DNA of 64,000 nt. Source: Pseudomonas brassicacearum. GTDB lineage: Bacteria > Pseudomonadota > Gammaproteobacteria > Pseudomonadales > Pseudomonadaceae. Below, one piece after another: positions 39,493-47,265 of this stretch. How positions within the stretch are numbered: the stretch's first letter is position 1; every line of letters starts with the position of its first letter. A model generated the notes under the pieces. That model was not told where the DNA came from, ran no database searches, and worked only from the letters and a program-made list of their open reading frames with translations. The stretch covers positions 2,693,430-2,757,429 of the forward strand of contig NZ_CP007410.1 in NCBI RefSeq assembly GCF_000585995.1, given 5' to 3'. The translations under genes and the position numbers were made by a program.

Positions 39493-40425
39493 TTAACGCT
39501 CACGCTCAAGCACCTCATCTTCCACGACCACACCTTTGCCCCGAGTCTTCAGCTCACTGACAATCACCGCCGCCACGATCAGCGCCGCGCCAAACAAGGC
39601 AATCGCCGGCAACCGTTCGCCCGCCAGGCGCCCGGCGATGCCGGCCCACACCGGCTCGCCGGCATAGATCAGCGTGGCACGGGTGGGCGAGACACTTTTC
39701 TGTGCCCAGTTCATCGCCACCTGAATGGCTGCACTGGCGGCCCCCAGGCCGACGGCGCTGACCAGCAGCAGCCAGGAAAAGTCTGGAATCGCTTCCTGGG
39801 TCGGCACCACCATCAGGAACGCCAGCACCGCCGTGCTTGCCAGTTGCACCACGGTCACCCGGCGCACGTCGACCTGGCCGGCATAGGCGCTGATCAGGAT
39901 GATCTCGGCGGCAATCGCGATGGCGCTGATCAGCGTGGCGATTTCTCCGGGGCTGAAGTTCAGCGATGCCCCGGCGGGCCCCGATACCAGCATCAGCCCG
40001 GTGAACGCCAGCATGATGCCAAGGCTGGGCATCAGCCCAGGCCGCCGGCCCAGCACCAGCCACTGCAACAGCGGCACGAACGGCACGTAGAGCGCGGTGA
40101 TGAACGCCGACTGGCTGCTGGGGATGGTTTGCAGGCCGACGGTCTGCAAGCCGTAGCCGAGCATGATCGCCACGCCGATGAAGCACCCGGCCTTGAGTTC
40201 GAACAGGGTCAGGTCCCGCAGGTGGCGCCAGGAGAACAGCGCGACAAACGCAGCCGCGGCGGCGAAGCGCAGGCCAACGAAAAACATCGGCCCGCTGACC
40301 GTCATGGCGTGCTGCACCAGTAGGAAAGTCCCACCCCAGATCATGGTGATCAGCACCAGCACACATTCGGCCTTGCTGAACCGGGAGAAACGGGAGGAAG
40401 CTTGGGGGGAGTTCACCGATGCCAT
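39493..40425 (-). CDS. DMT-superfamily (EamA) transporter
   Basis: This inner-membrane drug/metabolite exporter has about 310 residues, ten predicted membrane segments and two EamA repeats. The first repeat begins ECVLVLITMIWGGTFLLVQH; the second contains SPTRATLIYAGEPVWAGIAG. The ATG at 40425 is given. A GTG at 40455 is in frame but lies inside a perfect palindrome and has no better ribosome site. It diverges from an XRE-cupin regulator, a frequent pairing in which the regulator controls the exporter. The substrate may be an amino acid or another small metabolite. Confidence 0.87.
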   Translation of the reverse strand: MASVNSPQASSRFSRFSKAECVLVLITMIWGGTFLLVQHAMTVSGPMFFVGLRFAAAAAFVALFSWRHLRDLTLFELKAGCFIGVAIMLGYGLQTVGLQTIPSSQSAFITALYVPFVPLLQWLVLGRRPGLMPSLGIMLAFTGLMLVSGPAGASLNFSPGEIATLISAIAIAAEIILISAYAGQVDVRRVTVVQLASTAVLAFLMVVPTQEAIPDFSWLLLVSAVGLGAASAAIQVAMNWAQKSVSPTRATLIYAGEPVWAGIAGRLAGERLPAIALFGAALIVAAVIVSELKTRGKGVVVEDEVLERER

Positions 40426-40447
40426 GACCTTGCGCGCCACTTGAGGC

Positions 40448-40484
40448 GGACGCACAATGCGTCCGAACAGTTGGGCAGTATAAT
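40448..40484 (+). promoter_or_regulatory. Palindrome and -10 box between the DMT exporter and XRE regulator genes
   Basis: GGACGCA-CAA-TGCGTCC (40448-40464) is a perfect 7+3+7 palindrome. A consensus TATAAT (40479-40484) lies 14 bp after it, so the palindrome covers the -35 region. Transcription would then start about 10 bp before the ATG of the regulator, leaving almost no leader. The arrangement suits autoregulation. Confidence 0.6.
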
Positions 40485-40499
40485 GCGCAACCCCAACAG

Positions 40500-41075
40500 A
40501 TGAGCCATACAGTGCACAAAGAAAATGGCCAGCGGGCCTCCGTCCTGCAACACGTCAGCCAGAATGTCCGACGCCTGCGGCACGCCGCGCAGCTCAGCCA
40601 GACCGCGCTGGCGGAACGCTCCGGGGTCAGCCGGCGGATGCTGGTGGCCATCGAGGCCGGGGAAAAGAACGTCAGCCTGACCACGCTTGACCGGGTCGCC
40701 GAAGCCTTGGACGTGGCCTTCAGCGACTTGATCCAGGCCCCCGACGCCCGCGATCCGAGCCGCATCAACGAACTGGCCTGGGCCGGCATTATTCCCGGCA
40801 GCAAAGCCGTATTGCTGGCCAAAGCCACCGCCAGCCGCGAAGTCGAACTTTGGGAATGGCGCCTGGAACCCGGCGAGCATTACCCTAGCGAACCCGACGC
40901 CGACGGTTGGAGCGAGCAGCTCTATGTCTTCGAGGGCTGCCTGACCCTGCTGTTGGGCAGCGAGGAGCGCCGCATTGGCGCCGGTGAGTTTTTCATGTTC
41001 GCCAGCAACCAGCCCCATGCCTATCGCAACGATGGGCCGGTGGCGGCGAGATTCGTCCGCAACGTGGTGATTTGA
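40500..41075 (+). CDS. XRE-family regulator with C-terminal cupin domain
   Basis: This is a 191-residue cytoplasmic regulator. Residues 18-75 are a Cro/CI helix-turn-helix (VRRLRHAAQLSQTALAERSG and SRRMLVAIEAGEKNVSLTTL). Residues about 115-188 form a cupin (WEWRLEPGEHYPSEPDADGW, LYVFEGCLTLLLG, FASNQPHAYRNDG). In this family the cupin senses a small ligand. It diverges from the DMT exporter gene across a perfect palindrome and is followed at 18 bp by an FAD protein, with which it is probably cotranscribed. No ribosome site is visible before the ATG. Confidence 0.88.
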   Translation: MSHTVHKENGQRASVLQHVSQNVRRLRHAAQLSQTALAERSGVSRRMLVAIEAGEKNVSLTTLDRVAEALDVAFSDLIQAPDARDPSRINELAWAGIIPGSKAVLLAKATASREVELWEWRLEPGEHYPSEPDADGWSEQLYVFEGCLTLLLGSEERRIGAGEFFMFASNQPHAYRNDGPVAARFVRNVVI

Positions 41076-41092
41076 TGCCTGGGGAGAACGGT

Positions 41093-42523
41093 ATGGACAC
41101 AGCGCTGGAGCGACGGGGCCGCGGCCTCATCCGCGAAGCCGATATCCTGATCATTGGCGGCGGCCTGAGCGGTGCCATGCTGGCCGCGCAGTTGCTGCGC
41201 CTGCCGGGTCGGCGCGAGGTGCTGATCGTCGAGCCGCGCAGTGAACTGGGCCGGGGCGAAGCCTACAGTGCCGTGGAACTTGGCCACACCTTGAACGGCA
41301 ACGCGGCGCGCATGAGTGTCGACCCGGACAACGCCGATGACCTTACCCAATGGCTCACCGCGTTCATCGAAGCCGGCGGCTGGCCCGAGTCGGATCAACA
41401 GCACGTGCCGATCAGCGAGTTGTTCCCGCCCCGGGGGATATTCGGCCTCTACGTGCAGCAACGCCTGGCCGAGGCTCGCGAGTTGGGCGCACAAAACGAT
41501 TCGACCGCCGAGCACGTGTGCGGGGAAGCCGTGGACCTGCGGCTTGCCGACGATGCCGTGATGGTGACGCTGGACGACGGCCAACTCTTGCGTGGCCGTT
41601 TCGCGGTGCTCGCCACCGGCATGTTCCCGGCGGCGCGCACCCCGCAGACCGAATCCAGCGGCTTGAATGCCGCGGCCCTGGATCCTTGGGATGTGGCTGC
41701 GATGCGCCAGCTCGACCCGCAGTCGACGGTGCTGATCATCGGCTCGGGGCTGACCATGGTCGACGCCGTGGTGTCCCTGGAGCAGGCCGGGCACCGCGGG
41801 CCGATCGAAGTGTTTTCCCGCCATGGCCTGCTGCCCCACGTGCGCCGCCAGCCACCGGCCTGGGTGGATTTCCTCGCTGAAGATCACAGCCTGCGTTCGC
41901 CCCGCCAACTGATGCGTGCCCTGCGTGAGCAATGCCGCCAAGCCCACGCCCTGGGGATCGATTGGCAAGCGCCGCTGGACACCGTGCGCGCGCACATCGG
42001 GCGCTTGTGGAACCAGGCCAGCGACGTGCAGCGCCGACAGTTCGTGCGGCATGTGCGGCCGTGGTGGGAGAGTCATCACCATCGCTCGCCACCGTTGAGC
42101 GCGGAGCTGGTGGCGCGTTTGCATGGGGAAGGGCGGTTGCGGATTCAGGCGGCGTCGTTCAAGGGGCTGGCGGCGTCCCCCGATGGCTCGGTGGGTATTC
42201 GCATCCGTCGCCGGGGTGAGGCAGGACTGGAAGTGGTGCTGGGCGCCGCGCTGATCAACTCCAGTGGCATTGAATATGACTGGCGTCGGGTTGCACGGCC
42301 GTTGCCGCAACAACTGCTGGCCCGCGGTCTGATCCAGCCGGGGCCGCTGGCCCTGGGTATTGCCGCCCGTGCTGACGGTGCGGTGCTGGACGCTGAAGGC
42401 AAGCCAGCCAGCCGCCTGTTCGCCATGGGCCCGCCGCTGCGGGGGATGTGGTGGGAAAGCACCGCCGTGACCGACGTGGCGAGCCAGGCCAAGGCGCTGG
42501 CGGCGCGGTTGGTTGAGTTGTAA
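41093..42523 (+). CDS. FAD/NAD(P)-binding protein
   Basis: This flavoprotein-like protein of 476 residues has an N-terminal Rossmann motif, DILIIGGGLSGAMLAAQLLR, near residues 17-36, and a second glycine motif, TVLIIGSGLTMVDAVVSLEQ, around 210. It resembles the FAD-NAD(P)-binding family (NAD_binding_9) rather than classical reductases. The ATG at 41093 is preferred: GGGGAG lies 7 bases upstream, while starts at 41072 and 41075 overlap the preceding stop. It follows the XRE-cupin gene. Substrate unknown; related proteins act in hydroxylation or oxidation of amino acid-like molecules, but this is only a family-level guess. Confidence 0.78.
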   Translation: MDTALERRGRGLIREADILIIGGGLSGAMLAAQLLRLPGRREVLIVEPRSELGRGEAYSAVELGHTLNGNAARMSVDPDNADDLTQWLTAFIEAGGWPESDQQHVPISELFPPRGIFGLYVQQRLAEARELGAQNDSTAEHVCGEAVDLRLADDAVMVTLDDGQLLRGRFAVLATGMFPAARTPQTESSGLNAAALDPWDVAAMRQLDPQSTVLIIGSGLTMVDAVVSLEQAGHRGPIEVFSRHGLLPHVRRQPPAWVDFLAEDHSLRSPRQLMRALREQCRQAHALGIDWQAPLDTVRAHIGRLWNQASDVQRRQFVRHVRPWWESHHHRSPPLSAELVARLHGEGRLRIQAASFKGLAASPDGSVGIRIRRRGEAGLEVVLGAALINSSGIEYDWRRVARPLPQQLLARGLIQPGPLALGIAARADGAVLDAEGKPASRLFAMGPPLRGMWWESTAVTDVASQAKALAARLVEL

Positions 42524-42552
42524 ACCCAACATTCAGATTGACCCCGTCCCCC

Positions 42553-42683
42553 GTGGCGAGGGAGCTTGCTCCCGCTGGGTTGCGAAGCAACCCCAAGAGG
42601 CTGAACGCAATCAACCTGGCACACCAAGGTGAATGGTTTTGGGGCTACTTCGTAGCCCAGCGGGAGCAAGCTCCCTCGCCACA
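42553..42683. repeat. Paired palindrome, family B
   Basis: GTGGCGAGGGAGCTTGCTCC and its inverse flank inner TTGCGAAGCAACCCC and GGGGCTACTTCGTAGCCC stems. It lies between the convergent FAD-protein and Gfo/Idh genes. Confidence 0.87.
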
Positions 42684-42708
42684 AAAGCGGATCAGCGGCG
42701 GGCAGTGA

Positions 42709-43821
42709 CTATTCACTGATTTTCACCCAACGCTGCTCCCTCGCCGCCACCCGAATCGCCGCCGCCAGCCGCTCCACCTCCCAGGCCTCGTCGAAGTCCG
42801 TCCCGCTGCCGCCTTCGCCGGCAAGCGTCATGATCAGTTCCTGCACTTCCAGCGTCTTCAATTCGTTGTAGCCCAACTGGTGTCCGGCGGCCGGGCTGAA
42901 TGCGGCATAGCCGGGCAAGTCCGGGCCGGCCAGCAGACGCTGGAAGCCTGACTGGCCGACGCGACACAGGCGCAGCTCATTGAGCCGTTCCTGATCGAAG
43001 GCCAATGTGCCCAGGGTGCCACTGATCTCGAAACTCAGATGGTTCTTGTAGCCATGCTTGAGCCAACTGCTGCTCACCGTGCCTCGGGCGCCGTTGGCGA
43101 AACGCAGCAGGGCGTGGATCTGGTCGTCCACGGCGATGGCGCGTTGTTCGGCATTGCCGGCGCTGGCAGGGCGTTGGTGATGCACGGTCTGACTGTCGGC
43201 GCACACCGCCTCGACATCGCCCAACAAATGCCGGGCCATGGCCAGCAAATGGCTGCCCAGGTCGGCCAGTGCGCCGCCAGCGTGGGCCGCTTCGCAACGC
43301 CATGACCACGGCGAGGTCGGGTCGGCCATGAAGTCTTCGCTGAATTCGCCCTGGAAGCTGATGATCTGCCCCAGTTCGCCGCGTTGGATCATGTCCCGCG
43401 CCAGTTGGATGATCGGATTGTGCTGATAGTTGTAGCCGACCCGCGTCACTACGCCGGCGGCCCTGGCCGCCTGGCGCATCTGCTCGGCTTGCTCCAGGGA
43501 CACCGCCAGGGGCTTTTCACAATAGACCGGTTTCCCCGCCGCCAGCGCCGCCATGGCCATCGGGAAGTGCAGGTGGTTGGGGGTGGTGATGGCGATCAGG
43601 TTGACCTTGGGGTCGTCGATCAGCTGTTGCCAGTCACTGTGGGCGGTCTCGAATCCCCAGCTTTGGGCGCACTGTCGGGCACGCTGAGGATCGGCGTCGG
43701 CCAGGGCCGCGAGTGTCAGGTTCAGGGGGAGGTCGAACACCGCCTTGGCATTGTGGAACGCCAAGGCATGGGCACGGCCCATGAAGCCGGTGCCAATCAG
43801 ACCGATGCCGAGTTCACGCAT
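42709..43821 (-). CDS. Gfo/Idh/MocA oxidoreductase, possible member of the inositol regulon
   Basis: This is a 370-residue NAD(P)-dependent dehydrogenase. The Rossmann motif is LGIGLIGTGFMGRAHALAFH, and the catalytic segment VYCEKPLAVSLEQAEQM (near residues 97-113) has a normal EKP. The C-terminal domain includes AAHAGGALADLGSHLLAMAR. Upstream of its start lie two GGAA-N6-TTC half-conserved palindromes, 29 bp apart, matching the candidate IolR operators of the iol locus 20 kb away. This suggests oxidation of an inositol isomer or related polyol. The gene is monocistronic as far as can be seen. Substrate specificity cannot be read from sequence. Confidence 0.85.
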   Translation of the reverse strand: MRELGIGLIGTGFMGRAHALAFHNAKAVFDLPLNLTLAALADADPQRARQCAQSWGFETAHSDWQQLIDDPKVNLIAITTPNHLHFPMAMAALAAGKPVYCEKPLAVSLEQAEQMRQAARAAGVVTRVGYNYQHNPIIQLARDMIQRGELGQIISFQGEFSEDFMADPTSPWSWRCEAAHAGGALADLGSHLLAMARHLLGDVEAVCADSQTVHHQRPASAGNAEQRAIAVDDQIHALLRFANGARGTVSSSWLKHGYKNHLSFEISGTLGTLAFDQERLNELRLCRVGQSGFQRLLAGPDLPGYAAFSPAAGHQLGYNELKTLEVQELIMTLAGEGGSGTDFDEAWEVERLAAAIRVAAREQRWVKISE

Positions 43822-43865
43822 GAGAAAGAGCCCTTTGAATTTTTATTTTCAGAAGGGCTATTTAT

Positions 43866-43908
43866 GGAATAAATATTCTCTAATTGCAAATGGTGGAATA
43901 AATATTCA
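43866..43908. promoter_or_regulatory. Tandem IolR-like operators upstream of the Gfo/Idh gene
   Basis: Two copies of GGAATAAATATTC lie at 43866-43878 and 43895-43907, offset by 29 bp. Each fits GGAA-N6-TTC but lacks the final C of the palindromes near iolC and the importer. They are 45-87 bp before the start codon of the minus-strand gene, where an operator would be expected. Confidence 0.55.
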
Positions 43909-43932
43909 TTTTTGTCGTCACTACATATCCCC

Positions 43933-44021
43933 TGTGGGAGCGGGCTTGCTCGCGAATGCAGTGGGTCAGTCACAGCTGTATCAACTGGTCCACCGCATTC
44001 GCGAGCAAGCCCGCTCCCACA
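43933..44021. repeat. REPIN-type paired palindrome, family A
   Basis: Inverted TGTGGGAGCGGGCTTGCTCG copies lie between the Gfo/Idh promoter region and the 3' end of the SDR gene. Confidence 0.9.
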
Positions 44022-44054
44022 AGGGATTTCACAGGTATGTCATGGCGCTCGCTG

Positions 44055-44822
44055 TCAGGACAGGAACCCACCATCCACATTCAACGCCACGCCCGTGGTG
44101 TAGCTCGACGCATCACTGGCCAGGTACAACACCGCACCGGCCATTTCGCTCGGGTCGGCCACGCGCTTGAGGGGGATCTGCGCCAGGGCGGTTTTCAGGA
44201 TGGCGTCGTTCTTGACCAGCGCCGAGGCGAACTTGGTGTCGGTCAGGCCCGGCAGCAAGGCGTTGCAGCGAATGCCGAACTGCGCGCATTCCTTGGCGAA
44301 GACCTTGGTCATGTTGATCACCGCGGCCTTAGTCACCGAGTAGATGCCCTGGAAGACCCCCGGCGAGATGCCGTTGATCGACGCCACGTTGATGATGCTG
44401 CCGCCGCCGTTCTCGCGCATCAGCTTGCCGGCTTCCACCGACATGAAGAAGTAGCCGCGAATGTTCACGTCCACGGTTTTCTGGAATGCACCCAGGTCGG
44501 TGTCCAGCACATTGCAGAATTGCGGGTTGGTGGCGGCGTTGTTCACCAGGATGTCGAGGCGCCCGAACTGTTCGCGGATGCCAGCGAACACCTGGCTGAT
44601 CTGCTCCATTTCCCCGATGTGGCAAGCGATGGCGGTGGCCTTGCCGCCGGCGGCGATGATGGCGTCGGCCACATGCTGGCAACCGTCGAGCTTGCGGCTG
44701 GACACGATCACATGGGCGCCTTGCTGGGCCAGCAACTTAGCGATGGCCTCGCCGATGCCGCGGCTGGCGCCGGAAACGAAAGCGATTTTACCGTCGAGGT
44801 CGAACAACTGGGTCTTGGACAT
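44055..44822 (-). CDS. Short-chain dehydrogenase/reductase
   Basis: This is a 255-residue SDR enzyme with a Rossmann fold. The cofactor motif VSGASRGIGEAIAKLL is at residues 16-31, NNAA near 93-96 and the catalytic YSVTK near 160-164. The Ser in INVASINGISPGVF precedes it by about 13 residues. The sequence is of the classical type, often involved in beta-oxidation-like or quinone-related steps. It ends 24 bp after the phosphotransferase gene on the same strand, so the two are likely one operon. Such SDR plus kinase-like pairs commonly lie next to acyl-CoA dehydrogenases, but none is visible here. Confidence 0.88.
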   Translation of the reverse strand: MSKTQLFDLDGKIAFVSGASRGIGEAIAKLLAQQGAHVIVSSRKLDGCQHVADAIIAAGGKATAIACHIGEMEQISQVFAGIREQFGRLDILVNNAATNPQFCNVLDTDLGAFQKTVDVNIRGYFFMSVEAGKLMRENGGGSIINVASINGISPGVFQGIYSVTKAAVINMTKVFAKECAQFGIRCNALLPGLTDTKFASALVKNDAILKTALAQIPLKRVADPSEMAGAVLYLASDASSYTTGVALNVDGGFLS

Positions 44823-44846
44823 GCTGTTTCCTTGTTATAGGTGCGC

Positions 44847-45914
44847 TCAGAGCGTGGATTTGCCGATGACCTGCAGGCTCATCTGCTCCAGCAGTTTGTT
44901 CATCTGAACGAACTGCGCGAAGCGTTTGTCCTGGGTCTGGCCGTGGAAGAAGCGGTAGTAGATCTGCTGGACGATGCCGGCCAGGCGGAACAGGCCGTAG
45001 GTGTAATAGAAGTCGAAGTTGTCGATGCGGATCCCGGCGCGCTCGGCGTAGTAATCGACGAACTCGCGGCGGGTCAGCATGCCAGGCGCGTGGCTGGGCT
45101 GGCGGCGCATCAGTTGCACCGGTGCCGGGTCGCCGGCCTCGATCCAGTAGGCGAGGCTGTTGCCCAAATCCATCAATGGATCGCCAAGGGTGGTCAGTTC
45201 CCAGTCCAGCACGCCGATGATCTGCATCGGGTTCTCGGGGTCAAGGATGACATTGTCGAAGCGGTAGTCGTTGTGGACGATGCTCGACGTGGGATGGTCG
45301 GCGGGCATCTTGTCGTTGAGCCAGGCCTTGACCGTCTCCCATTTCGGCGCGTCGGGGGTCAGGGCTTTTTCGTAGCGGTCGCTCCAGCCACGGATCTGCC
45401 GGGCCACGTAGCCTTCGGGCTTGCCCAGGTCGGCCAGGCCGCAGGCGTTATAGTCGACCCGGTGCAATTCAACGAGCCTGTCGATGAAGCTCTTGCACAG
45501 CGTTTCGGTGCGGGCGGCGTCGAAACCCAGCTCCGGCGGTAGCTCGGAGCGCAGGATGATGCCCTTGACCCGTTCCATCACGTAGAACTCGGCGCCCATC
45601 ACCGAATCGTCGGTGCAGTGCACATAGGCCTTCGGGCAGTAGGGGAAAGCCTCGCGCAGTTGATTGAGAATGCGGAATTCGCGGCCCATGTCGTGGGCGG
45701 ACTTGGCCTTGTGACCGAACGGCGGACGGCGCAGGACGAATTCCTGTTCGGGGTATTCCAGCAGGTAGGTCAGGTTCGACGCGCCACCGGGAAACTGGCT
45801 GATCCGTGGCAGGCCGGTGAGGCCTGGAATGTGGGCCTTGAGGTACGGGTCGATCAGGTTGGCATCGAGTTCTTCACCGTCGCGCACGCGGGTGGACTGA
45901 TCAGTAAACGCCAT
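44847..45914 (-). CDS. Phosphotransferase family protein (APH/ACAD10-like)
   Basis: This is a 355-residue kinase-like protein of the aminoglycoside phosphotransferase/ACAD10 N-terminal family. The nucleotide lysine region is EFVLRRPPFGHKAKSAHD, the catalytic loop VHNDYRFDNVILDPEN is near residues 215-230, and the metal aspartate sits in GVLDWELTTLGDPLMDLGN. It is intact in all three. In bacteria such proteins act with acyl-CoA dehydrogenases in oxidation of hydroxy-acyl substrates. It pairs with the SDR downstream, consistent with a small fatty-acid-like catabolic unit. The upstream 197 bp show no other gene. Confidence 0.88.
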   Translation of the reverse strand: MAFTDQSTRVRDGEELDANLIDPYLKAHIPGLTGLPRISQFPGGASNLTYLLEYPEQEFVLRRPPFGHKAKSAHDMGREFRILNQLREAFPYCPKAYVHCTDDSVMGAEFYVMERVKGIILRSELPPELGFDAARTETLCKSFIDRLVELHRVDYNACGLADLGKPEGYVARQIRGWSDRYEKALTPDAPKWETVKAWLNDKMPADHPTSSIVHNDYRFDNVILDPENPMQIIGVLDWELTTLGDPLMDLGNSLAYWIEAGDPAPVQLMRRQPSHAPGMLTRREFVDYYAERAGIRIDNFDFYYTYGLFRLAGIVQQIYYRFFHGQTQDKRFAQFVQMNKLLEQMSLQVIGKSTL

Positions 45915-46111
45915 GCTTATCCCTTCTGCTTATTTTGGAGACCATCGATCATTGGCTAATCTAATGGCGCGTGGGAGGCGTCACAAGCGCGCCCGGGTCT
46001 TATAGGTTAGCGTGTTGCCGGATAATCAGCGGGCCTGATGCACGCTGGCGTGCGCGGTGGCGGTGCACGGGCTAAGGTTTGAAGGTCTGTCGCTTTCAGG
46101 GAGCAACCGCG

Positions 46112-46507
46112 ATGGGATGCCCGCAAGTCTGTGGCACCGCAACCTTGCAATGCAGCTTTGGCGCGGCCCCGGCGGTGCTCAATGTGTTGCCGGTCAATCG
46201 CCTGCTGACCGGCGGGATGCCGGCGGCGAACATCATGGATCACATCCCGCTGGTGAACATCACCACCTTCGGCATGTGCCAGAGCCTGGCGAACCCGACC
46301 GTGGCCGCGGCGACTGCGGCAGCCTTGGGCGTACTGACCCCCATGCCGTGCATTCCCGCCACCGCCACCCCATGGATCCCCGGCGGCGCGCCGACCCTGT
46401 TGCTGGGCAACATGCCGGCCATCGACGCCAACAGCACCTTGATGTGCACCTGGGCCGGAGTGATCAAGATCGTGGTGCCGGGGCAGGTGCAGATGTTGAT
46501 TCCCTGA
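46112..46507 (+). CDS. PAAR-like DUF4280 protein (T6SS tip)
   Basis: This is a 131-residue protein of the DUF4280 (PAAR-like) family, thought to cap the VgrG spike in type VI secretion. The ATG at 46112 (MGCPQVCGTATLQCSFGAAP) is preceded by AGGGAGC; an earlier ATG at 46079 is in frame but has no such site. Five cysteines occur, and the C-terminal half contains PWIPGGAPTLLLGNMPAIDA and LMCTWAGVIKIVVPG. It is not fused to a toxin domain. It converges with the YwqK/VgrG genes, with a REPIN between them. It probably carries a separate effector or serves only as a spike tip. Confidence 0.83.
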   Translation: MGCPQVCGTATLQCSFGAAPAVLNVLPVNRLLTGGMPAANIMDHIPLVNITTFGMCQSLANPTVAAATAAALGVLTPMPCIPATATPWIPGGAPTLLLGNMPAIDANSTLMCTWAGVIKIVVPGQVQMLIP

Positions 46508-46572
46508 TAGGTCATCCGGCAGCGCTCGCATTGTCTGAAGTGGGCGCAGAATGGCGTTTCACCACAAACCCT

Positions 46573-46661
46573 TGTGGGAGCGGGCTTGCTCGCGAAGGCG
46601 GAGTGTCAGTCGATACTAATGTTGCTGACCCACCGCTTTCGCGAGCAAGCCCGCTCCCACA
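46573..46661. repeat. REPIN-type paired palindrome, family A
   Basis: Inverted TGTGGGAGCGGGCTTGCTCG copies lie between the DUF4280 gene and the convergent YwqK-like gene. Confidence 0.9.
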
Positions 46662-46709
46662 CTTTTCCCAGTGGCCCCTCAAATATGAGGTCCACTCCAG
46701 ATGCCATCG

Positions 46710-47252
46710 TCACGCCTGCGCCGGATCATTCCAGCGCCTGAACCACCAGCGCACCCGGGAGATCGGCTTGCCGTCGGCATCCAGTGGCCGGCCGTCTTCA
46801 GCGTAGGTGTGGGCCGGTTCCAGCAGTTGGCCGTTGAGGTAGCGAGCTTCGACCGCGGGGTTGCCATTGGCGTGCAGGCGGCGATAGCGGCCGTCGCGCA
46901 CGCCGTCGCGATAGAACTCGGCTTCGGCCAGTTGCCCGTCGGGGAAGTAGTTGTTCGCCTCACCGTGCAGTAACCCGCGACGGTAAGAGGCCTGGCGCTG
47001 CAATCCACCTTCGGCCGCGTAAAAGCTCGCCACGCCCTGCAACTTGCCTTTCACGAACGGCAACACTGCCGAGACCTTTCCATTCGGGTGATACAGGGTG
47101 CTGGTGCCTTGCAGTTCACCCTGGCTGTAGTTGAGTTTTGCCTGCGGTCGTTGTGCTTCTTCGATCTGCAGTGCGCCGTCGAGCCGGCCATCGACCAATT
47201 GCCCGCTCAGCCGGCTGTCGTCATGCTCCAGGTCCAGTCTTTTCAAGGCCAT
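46710..47252 (-). CDS. YwqK/MORN-repeat protein associated with VgrG
   Basis: This is a 180-residue protein of the toxin-antitoxin YwqK family, built of MORN-like repeats: GELQGTSTLYHPNGKVSAVL, GKLQGVASFYAAEGGLQRQA, GLLHGEANNYFPDGQLAEAE and GVRDGRYRRLHANGNPAVEA follow one another every 20-24 residues. The N-terminus (MALKRLDLEHDDSRLSGQLV) has no signal peptide. In other genomes YwqK proteins lie beside toxins or in VgrG islands; here the gene follows vgrG by 13 bp. Its role may be immunity, adaptor or chaperone; no toxin partner is visible. Confidence 0.75.
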   Translation of the reverse strand: MALKRLDLEHDDSRLSGQLVDGRLDGALQIEEAQRPQAKLNYSQGELQGTSTLYHPNGKVSAVLPFVKGKLQGVASFYAAEGGLQRQASYRRGLLHGEANNYFPDGQLAEAEFYRDGVRDGRYRRLHANGNPAVEARYLNGQLLEPAHTYAEDGRPLDADGKPISRVRWWFRRWNDPAQA

Positions 47253-47265
47253 CGCTGCGCTCCTG

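Noticed and set aside
46007..46531. 174-residue minus-strand frame over the DUF4280 gene
   Set aside because: It is the opposite-strand shadow of the PAAR-like gene.
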